From a virus: a stretch of 42,400 nt of DNA. The position numbers and the translations under genes are program-made. Positions within the stretch are counted from its first letter, which is position 1. Every line of letters begins with the position of its first letter. This document shows positions 36,797 through 42,400 of the stretch, piece by piece. The notes under the pieces are model-generated. The model had not been told where the DNA came from, did not search any database, and was given only the letters and a program-made list of their open reading frames with translations. The stretch spans positions 1 to 42,400 of the IMG/VR virus record IMGVR_UViG_3300037321_000150. One strand, 5' to 3'.

Positions 36797-38206
36797 CTAC
36801 ACGCTCAGCAACTCCAATTCCGTCAAGGTGTTGAGCGGTAGGGCTATGCGTTGGGAGCCTATGAGGTAGTTGGTGCCCTGCACGTGGATCTTTATGTTTT
36901 GGCCTACGGTGCGGTGGTGATCAATGTGGGCGATATCGGAAGCATTGAGGTTGGCGTAGAGTAGCCGGCGCGTGGTCTTTTTTCGGAATTGCTCGTAGCC
37001 CTTCCAGAACCTTTCTACAAGATTATTGGTACCATGCCACGCTAAGCGGTAGCTGCCGTAGTCGGGTAGGGCGGTGGGTTGCCCGGCTACTAGGCCGTGC
37101 CAAAACAGCAGCCGTGGCGAAAATTTGTTGTTCATCTGGTTGTTTGTGGGCGTAATACCGGGCTGCTCCATGAGGGGCAAGCCCGTACTGACGTCTTTTT
37201 CGAGCGTGCTGAGCCGGGTTTTGACCGGGAACAGTGGCGTATCGCCGGGGCTTTGGTAGAGTTCGTAATCGGTGGGGCGCACTTTCATGCGGCCGTCGTT
37301 GCTGTCTAGCTCCCAGTCCAGTTCCAGGCGGCGGGCCACTTCGGGGGCGCGGTTGGCGGCGGGCGCAAACTTGCTGGACCAGTTGAGTAGTGGTTCCTGA
37401 TTCAACAGGCCATCGGCGTAGTTAATGGTGAGGGTACGATTGCGGACGTCGAAAAACAGCGCCAAGTTGAATAGCTTGCGCAGCTCTTTCAGTAGGTCGG
37501 GTATCGTGATTTCGGGCAAGTGGTTCTGGTAGGTGATGGTACTCAGGCTATCGAGCGAAAACGTATTGGGCCATACCAGGCGCTGCATGGCGGCATCGTC
37601 GACGAACTCGCCCCGAATGGTGAAACCGCATAAGGTTTCGATCTGGCGGAGTAGCCAGCGCAGGAACAGCATCGGCACCCGTGGCGAGTTGGCCAGGTAG
37701 GCCCCACTGCCGTAGGAGTTCATTTCGCCCGTGAAGCCGGCGGGAATGGTGGTGCCGTAGAAGGCGGCGTTTTTCACCACCGGCAGGCAGTACTTGGCCG
37801 TGAGGTGGTCGGCGGCGGCGGTGAAACTGCCAGGCACGGCCTCCGAGCCGAAGTCGATCTGATTGAGCGGAATGCGCTGGTAGTCGCCGAAGATTTCTCC
37901 TAGGTTCTGACTATATGAAATCGAATAGCCGTTGCTGAGCACACCCAGCAGGTACACGTAGCCGCGCTCGAGCAGCTCGGAGCCATCGTATTTTTCGCAG
38001 AAAAACACTTCGTCGGTAATGGGGGCCTGCGGCAAGCGGGCGTGGCCGAAGATCTTGTCGTTGGTGCGGCTGAACGGCACGGTGTAGTCGAGCACCTTGG
38101 CGCCGCGTACTACGTCGAAGTCGAAGAGCGGATTGTACCGCTCCAAGACGATCGTCTGGGCTGCGTATAGGTCGAGCCGCTGGCCGTTGATCCTGATCTG
38201 AAACAT
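36797..38206 (-). CDS. Tail hub/baseplate-like protein
   Basis: 469 residues. The start FQIRINGQRLDLYAAQTIVLE is like the distal-tail proteins that follow the tape measure in Bacteroidota siphophages; beta-rich N-terminal half, then a helix-rich segment with LLKELRKLFNLALFFDVRN. It follows the tape measure by 12 bases. A tail-tip hub connecting tube and fibres is the likely role, from position and general pattern. The end faces the integrase, leaving a 24-base gap. Confidence 0.7.
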   Translation of the reverse strand: MFQIRINGQRLDLYAAQTIVLERYNPLFDFDVVRGAKVLDYTVPFSRTNDKIFGHARLPQAPITDEVFFCEKYDGSELLERGYVYLLGVLSNGYSISYSQNLGEIFGDYQRIPLNQIDFGSEAVPGSFTAAADHLTAKYCLPVVKNAAFYGTTIPAGFTGEMNSYGSGAYLANSPRVPMLFLRWLLRQIETLCGFTIRGEFVDDAAMQRLVWPNTFSLDSLSTITYQNHLPEITIPDLLKELRKLFNLALFFDVRNRTLTINYADGLLNQEPLLNWSSKFAPAANRAPEVARRLELDWELDSNDGRMKVRPTDYELYQSPGDTPLFPVKTRLSTLEKDVSTGLPLMEQPGITPTNNQMNNKFSPRLLFWHGLVAGQPTALPDYGSYRLAWHGTNNLVERFWKGYEQFRKKTTRRLLYANLNASDIAHIDHHRTVGQNIKIHVQGTNYLIGSQRIALPLNTLTELELLSV

Positions 38207-38218
38207 GGGGCTGGGTGG

Positions 38219-41200
38219 TTAGAGGTTAGATTTGGACGCACTGGCACTGGATGCCGCCATGGCTCCCTGAATATCGTGCAGGCTTGGCCCGGTGGGCTTG
38301 TTGCGGATATCGTTCAGGATACCATTGGTAGTATCGAGTTTGCTGCTCATGCCGTTGATGGCGGCGGCGGCATCGGCGGTATTCTTGGCGATACGCTTCA
38401 TCAGGTCCTGGCTTTCCTGGATCTGGACGTTGGTGGTGGCGGTAGTGCCCCCGGCATCGCCGCCTTCGTAGCCTGAGGCATCGTAGGAATATTCTTCATA
38501 GCCACTTCCGCCATCGTCAGAATAGCCATTATTTTGGTTGGCATCTAGCTTGGCTTGCATATCTGCCTCATAGGCGGCTTTCTTTCTCTTGCGGGAGCCA
38601 AAGAGGTACATTTCACCGAATGCCGGAGCTTCTACGGGGGAGTCGGCGTACATACCGCCATCGCGGTACATGATGGGCGCGCCGTTGCGGTGCAGCGAGC
38701 TGTGCAGGAGCTTGTCTACCACGGGGCGATTGTTGCGGTAGGTGGCCCGGCTCAGGATCATAATCGGCTCTCCGCCTTCCATTTCGCCCCGCTCTTCGCC
38801 GGTTTCGCGGTCTACGAGCTTGATGCCCGACTTGCCGTAGGCGCTGCCGTGCCTTGGCCCAGCGGGCACGCCCGCATTGCGTACGTAGCCGGCCGATTTG
38901 GCGGGGAGCGTACCCCCACCGGCGAAGCTCGGCGGCTGCTGCTTTTTGATCAGGGCTATTTGGATTGCGGTAGTGACGGCCGATGCCGCTACGCCAATAA
39001 GGCCCAAGGGCCAACCCATGGTGGCCAACGATTTGAGGGCAGCCGAAGCGCCATTAATGATGGCCATACCGATCTGCATGGCTTGGTCGCGCCGCCAGGA
39101 TTTTAGTTTTTCGTAGCGCTCGCGGTCGCGGGCTTCGGCGTTGATGCGGGCTACCTGCTCTTCGTATTCGTCTTTCGAAACCTTGCCGGCCTCGTACTGA
39201 TCCGTCCAGGATTTGAGTTGGCTATTTTTCTCGTTCTCAATTTTTTTCAGCTTGCTTTCGAGATACACCTCGTTCAGCTGCTGCATCCCCAACACTACCT
39301 GCCCGGCTATTTCGAGGCTCTTGACGCCATTTTCGGCGAAGCTCTTCAATCGGCTATCGTTGGCGGCTTGGTCGTTGGTGACCTTGGCCAGCAGTAGATT
39401 AGTGAAGGTAGCGAAATCGCCACGGGCTAGGCCTTCTACGGCCGTAAAAAACTGATTGGTATTGGTGAGGCGGTTTTGGTGTTGCTCGGCCAATAGCCGG
39501 CTTTTGTCGGCTTGGAGGTTGGCGTCGTTGGTGCGGAGCTGGGCCGTGAGGGTGTCATCAATGGCCTTCAAGGCGGCAGCCCGGACGTTGGTGTCCTGAA
39601 TACTTTCGGCCACACGAGCCTTTTCGTCGGCGGCTTCCATCTGCAATTTGCGCTGGCGGAAGGCGTACTCCTGCGAAAGCGAATTGAGCTTCACCTGCAA
39701 CTGGGCGTTGGAGCCGTCGCCGGTGTTGGCGAGCTGGGCTTCGGTTTTGGCCGAAAATGCCCGGAACTCAGCATCAAAGAGCGTCTTTTCTTCTTTCAGC
39801 TTGGCGTCGCGGGCGGCTTTTTCTTTGGCGGCGGTTTCCAGCCGGTACTTTTCTTTCACGGCGGCAATTTCCGCTTCGGTGCGGGCACTGATAGCCACCT
39901 CCATACGAGCGAGGGCGTCTTTGTCGGTCAGGAGCTTACGAGCTTCGAGTAGGTCTTTGGCGGCTCCGGCCACAATGGCGGCAGTTTCGCGGCTCAGGTC
40001 GTCGGCTTGGTACTTGGCTTTCAGAGCGTCGGTTTTCTGGGCGGTGTCCTGGTCGGCTTTTTTCTTTTTGTCGCGGGCATCGTCGTTGATCTTTTCAATT
40101 TTGGCGGTATGCTCCTTTTTCAGAGCTTCCAGCCATTTGGCCTTGTTGCCCTCGTCGGCCTTCGATTCCTCGACCCGTTTTTTCTCCTCCTTGTATTTGG
40201 CCTTCTCGTTGGCGACGGCCCGTTTGAGGTCGTCCTTAATGGCCGCCGTTTCGGCGCGGGCAATGGCTTTCAGGGCATCGTCGTTGTCCTTGACCCGTTG
40301 CGCAGCAGTCTTTTTTGCGGCTTCCTTGTTCTTGTCGGCTTCGGCTTTGCGGAGGTCTTGCTCGGCTTTTTCCTTTTTGTCGCGGGCGTCGTTTTCTGCT
40401 TTGGCCTTATCGGTAAGCGTTTTTTTGTTGGCGGCAGCGTTGTCGGCCGAGATCTGATCCACGGTCTTTTTCTCGGATTTGCCGCGTTCGTCCAGGTGTT
40501 TCTGGTTGGCGGTTTGCTGTTGGTCCAGGCTTTTGCCGTGCTCGCCGCCTAGCATCCCGAAGAATGATCCCACAGAAGACGCCAGTTTTTTGATGTTGGC
40601 CCATACGCCATCAACGACGGTACGCACGCCTTCAAAATTATTGTAGAGCGTCACCAACCCCGCCACCAACAGCGAAACGCCGGCCACGATCAGGCCAATG
40701 GGGTTGGCGGTCATGGCGGCATTGAGGAACAACTGGGCGGCGGTGGCTGATTTGGTCCAGATGATCCGGCCTTTTTCGGCGGCAGCGTGGGCTAGTGAGG
40801 ATGCAGCGGCGGCAATGTTGGCGGCATTGAGGCTTACCAGGGCAATGCCCAGCGCTATGAGTGCCTCTTTGTTTTCGGAGACGAATTCTGGGATAGACCG
40901 AATGGTATTGATGAAGGCGATCAGGCCCGTGACCACGTTGGTAACGATCGGCATGAGCATATTGCCCAGATCCAGCGAGAGGGTACCAACAGCCTTTTCG
41001 AGTTTTTCAAGCTCAGCGGCGGCGGTGTTGTTCTTGATGTTGAACTCGTCGGTAAGCGACGTAGCGGCTTCGAAGGCCGCCGAGCTGAGCTTTTGTTTTT
41101 CGGCCACGAGCTCGGTGTTTTCGGCTAGGGCGGCCATCACCTTCATGGCTTCCTGGCTATTGAGCCCTAGCTCCTTCATGCTTTCGGCTACCTCGGTAGT

Positions 41201-42358
41201 AGATAGCCCCTCGAAGCTCTTGGCCAGCTGCAAGATAAAATCGTTGGGATTGGTGTTGATCAGGTTGCGAACCTCCGTGGTGGCCAGGTTCATGTGGGAG
41301 GCAAACTTTTCTACTTCGTTGGCTCCGGTGACTAAGATCTTGGTAAGGCCGCTGGCCGCAATTTCAGAACTAATTCCTAGCTCTTCGAGTACAGCCCCGA
41401 ACCCTAGCGACTCCCGGATGCCGGGGGCCATTTCGCCCAGAGCCCCTAGCCGCGACGTAAAATCAGAAAGGTACGGACCGGTAGCCAAGCCCGCCGCGCC
41501 TAGCTCGTTGATGGAGGAACCAATGCGCAGGATGGCTTCCCCTGCATCCATTTCTTTGGTTTCGCGGAAAAGGCTGGTGAGTACGCCCAGCTCTTTGGAT
41601 ACCTGCTCGGCTCCGCCCGAAAACTCATCGCCCAGGGCCACGACGGCCTTGTCGATGGCTTCCACGAACCCAAAGATTTCTTCTTTCGCAATACCGATCT
41701 GCCCGCCGATCTTGGCCATATCGAGTAGCTCCAACTGGGAGGTGCGGCTATTGATGCCTTGTAGCGCCTCATTGAGGGCGGCCACTTCGACGGCGGTCAT
41801 GCCGGTGGTTTTTTGGATATCGCCAAAGGCATCGGAGAAGGTAGCGGCGGTTTGGATGGAGGCTTTACCGAACTCCCAGATGGCCGAGATGGCGTTGGAG
41901 AGCGCATCGGCGGCAAAAGCTCCAAAGAAGGTGCCCTTGAAGGTTTCCCAGAAGCCTTTTTGGTTTTCGCCTTCGTCCTTGATTTTCTTCATCTCCTCCC
42001 GGACGTCGCTCATGCGCCCTTCTACCTGGGCTATTTCTTTGAGCTTGTCGATCCACTCTTCGGAGCCTATTTTGAGGTTGGCGAGGTCGCGGCTGAGTTG
42101 GCGGTTGAGATTGGAGAGTTCACGAAACGACGCGTTGTTGATATCGAGGGCGGCGTTGAGCTCTTTGATCTCGGTTTTGCTGTCGGTCTGGATCTTTTTG
42201 AGTTCTTTCCAGGCTTCCGAGCCTTTTTCGCCGTTGAGATCCATAAGCCGTAGCTCAGAGTTGACGGATTTTAGGCCACCTTCGAGGCTTTGGATTGTTT
42301 TTTCGGCTTCATCGCCCAGGATTTCGAGCCTGAGCTTGGCTACTTCTTCGATATTCAT
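38219..42358 (-). CDS. Tail tape-measure protein
   Basis: 1379 residues. A TP901-type tape-measure core lies at about 150-520 (MTAVEVAALNEALQGIN, GLSTTEVAESMKELGLN). Hydrophobic segments follow at about 500-590 (IVAGVSLLVAGLVTLY). A very long Lys/Ala/Glu coiled coil spans about 620-1050, another hydrophobic patch sits near 1150-1180 (GLIGVAASAVTTAIQIAL), and the C-terminus is Gly-rich with GGEPIMILSRATYRNNR, common in these proteins. At roughly 1.5 angstroms per residue a tail of about 200 nm is predicted. The gene reads away from the right edge of the window. Confidence 0.93.
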   Translation of the reverse strand: MNIEEVAKLRLEILGDEAEKTIQSLEGGLKSVNSELRLMDLNGEKGSEAWKELKKIQTDSKTEIKELNAALDINNASFRELSNLNRQLSRDLANLKIGSEEWIDKLKEIAQVEGRMSDVREEMKKIKDEGENQKGFWETFKGTFFGAFAADALSNAISAIWEFGKASIQTAATFSDAFGDIQKTTGMTAVEVAALNEALQGINSRTSQLELLDMAKIGGQIGIAKEEIFGFVEAIDKAVVALGDEFSGGAEQVSKELGVLTSLFRETKEMDAGEAILRIGSSINELGAAGLATGPYLSDFTSRLGALGEMAPGIRESLGFGAVLEELGISSEIAASGLTKILVTGANEVEKFASHMNLATTEVRNLINTNPNDFILQLAKSFEGLSTTEVAESMKELGLNSQEAMKVMAALAENTELVAEKQKLSSAAFEAATSLTDEFNIKNNTAAAELEKLEKAVGTLSLDLGNMLMPIVTNVVTGLIAFINTIRSIPEFVSENKEALIALGIALVSLNAANIAAAASSLAHAAAEKGRIIWTKSATAAQLFLNAAMTANPIGLIVAGVSLLVAGLVTLYNNFEGVRTVVDGVWANIKKLASSVGSFFGMLGGEHGKSLDQQQTANQKHLDERGKSEKKTVDQISADNAAANKKTLTDKAKAENDARDKKEKAEQDLRKAEADKNKEAAKKTAAQRVKDNDDALKAIARAETAAIKDDLKRAVANEKAKYKEEKKRVEESKADEGNKAKWLEALKKEHTAKIEKINDDARDKKKKADQDTAQKTDALKAKYQADDLSRETAAIVAGAAKDLLEARKLLTDKDALARMEVAISARTEAEIAAVKEKYRLETAAKEKAARDAKLKEEKTLFDAEFRAFSAKTEAQLANTGDGSNAQLQVKLNSLSQEYAFRQRKLQMEAADEKARVAESIQDTNVRAAALKAIDDTLTAQLRTNDANLQADKSRLLAEQHQNRLTNTNQFFTAVEGLARGDFATFTNLLLAKVTNDQAANDSRLKSFAENGVKSLEIAGQVVLGMQQLNEVYLESKLKKIENEKNSQLKSWTDQYEAGKVSKDEYEEQVARINAEARDRERYEKLKSWRRDQAMQIGMAIINGASAALKSLATMGWPLGLIGVAASAVTTAIQIALIKKQQPPSFAGGGTLPAKSAGYVRNAGVPAGPRHGSAYGKSGIKLVDRETGEERGEMEGGEPIMILSRATYRNNRPVVDKLLHSSLHRNGAPIMYRDGGMYADSPVEAPAFGEMYLFGSRKRKKAAYEADMQAKLDANQNNGYSDDGGSGYEEYSYDASGYEGGDAGGTTATTNVQIQESQDLMKRIAKNTADAAAAINGMSSKLDTTNGILNDIRNKPTGPSLHDIQGAMAASSASASKSNL

Positions 42359-42400
42359 GCAATGGGTAGCATTAGTTACGCTACGAAATTGCAGAGGGGG

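Larger units (their letters stand above)
1..42400. mobile_element. Temperate tailed phage genome, possibly complete and circular
   Basis: Head, packaging, tail, lysis, replication and lysogeny genes are all present, and no recognisable host housekeeping gene is seen. Genes are almost all on the minus strand with short gaps or 1-20 base overlaps. An attP-like site beside the integrase has phage genes on both sides, which does not fit an integrated prophage end. Two AT-rich islands, about 1.75-3.6 kb and 23.1-26.3 kb, differ in base composition from the GC-richer phage backbone and carry integron-like cassettes. Confidence 0.85.

Noticed and set aside
39648-40457. Plus-strand open frame of 269 codons across the tape measure
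   Set aside because: Phe/Ser/Ala-rich shadow of the Lys/Ala/Glu coiled-coil codons of the tape-measure gene on the other strand.

Overview
The window is a temperate, tailed double-stranded DNA phage of a Bacteroidota host, most likely in the Cytophagales or a related group. The evidence is a terminase, portal, S49-type prohead protease, major capsid protein, tape-measure protein, M15 endolysin, holin, tyrosine integrase and repressor. Several other proteins are of types usual in Bacteroidota phages: a DUF6712-like protein, a VirE-N/BT4734-like primase-helicase, and a DUF4468-like secreted protein. Nearly all phage genes lie on the minus strand. No tail-sheath gene is visible and the tape measure is about 1379 residues, so a long non-contractile tail is likely.

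Layout in the direction of transcription, from high to low coordinates. 34.0-35.6 kb is the lysogeny switch: repressor, palindromic operators, a secreted DUF4468-like protein, and an attP-like site made of a tRNA or tmRNA 3' end. The integrase reads rightward from there. 33.98-26.3 kb holds early genes: small unknowns, the primase-helicase, a GACTAC iteron array that may be the origin, and an SSB-like protein ending in DDDLPF. 26.3-23.1 kb is an AT-rich island of integron-like gene cassettes carrying a DNA methyltransferase, a small phage protein, and a ParB-like/TAGT-like glycosyltransferase/GIY-YIG trio. 22.7-18.1 kb holds tail and fibre genes. 17.9-13.2 kb holds protease, scaffold, capsid and head genes. 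13.2-9.3 kb holds terminase and portal. 9.3-4.8 kb holds a DUF6712-like protein, a secreted glycosidase-like protein, overlapping spanin-like genes, holin and endolysin. 4.8-3.7 kb holds a pair resembling tail-assembly chaperones. 3.6-1.75 kb is a second AT-rich cassette island. 1.6 kb to the left edge, and 42.36-36.8 kb at the right edge, hold further tail genes, including the tape measure and a hub-like protein.

Phage genes lie on both sides of the attP-like site. The gene cut at the left edge would close in frame just before the tape-measure gene if the two window ends were joined. I therefore think the window may be a circular, unintegrated phage genome opened at an arbitrary point; this is inference.

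The most interesting features are: (1) integron-like attC sites and gene cassettes inside a phage, one cassette carrying a probable DNA-modification operon; (2) a repeated TAGGACAGA box about 50 bases upstream of three transcription units, and reiterated in variant form upstream of a fourth, which looks like a phage-specific late promoter or activator site; (3) paired 17-base repeats flanking the att core; (4) a two-palindrome lysogeny switch; (5) a structured, terminator-like element in front of the primase-helicase.
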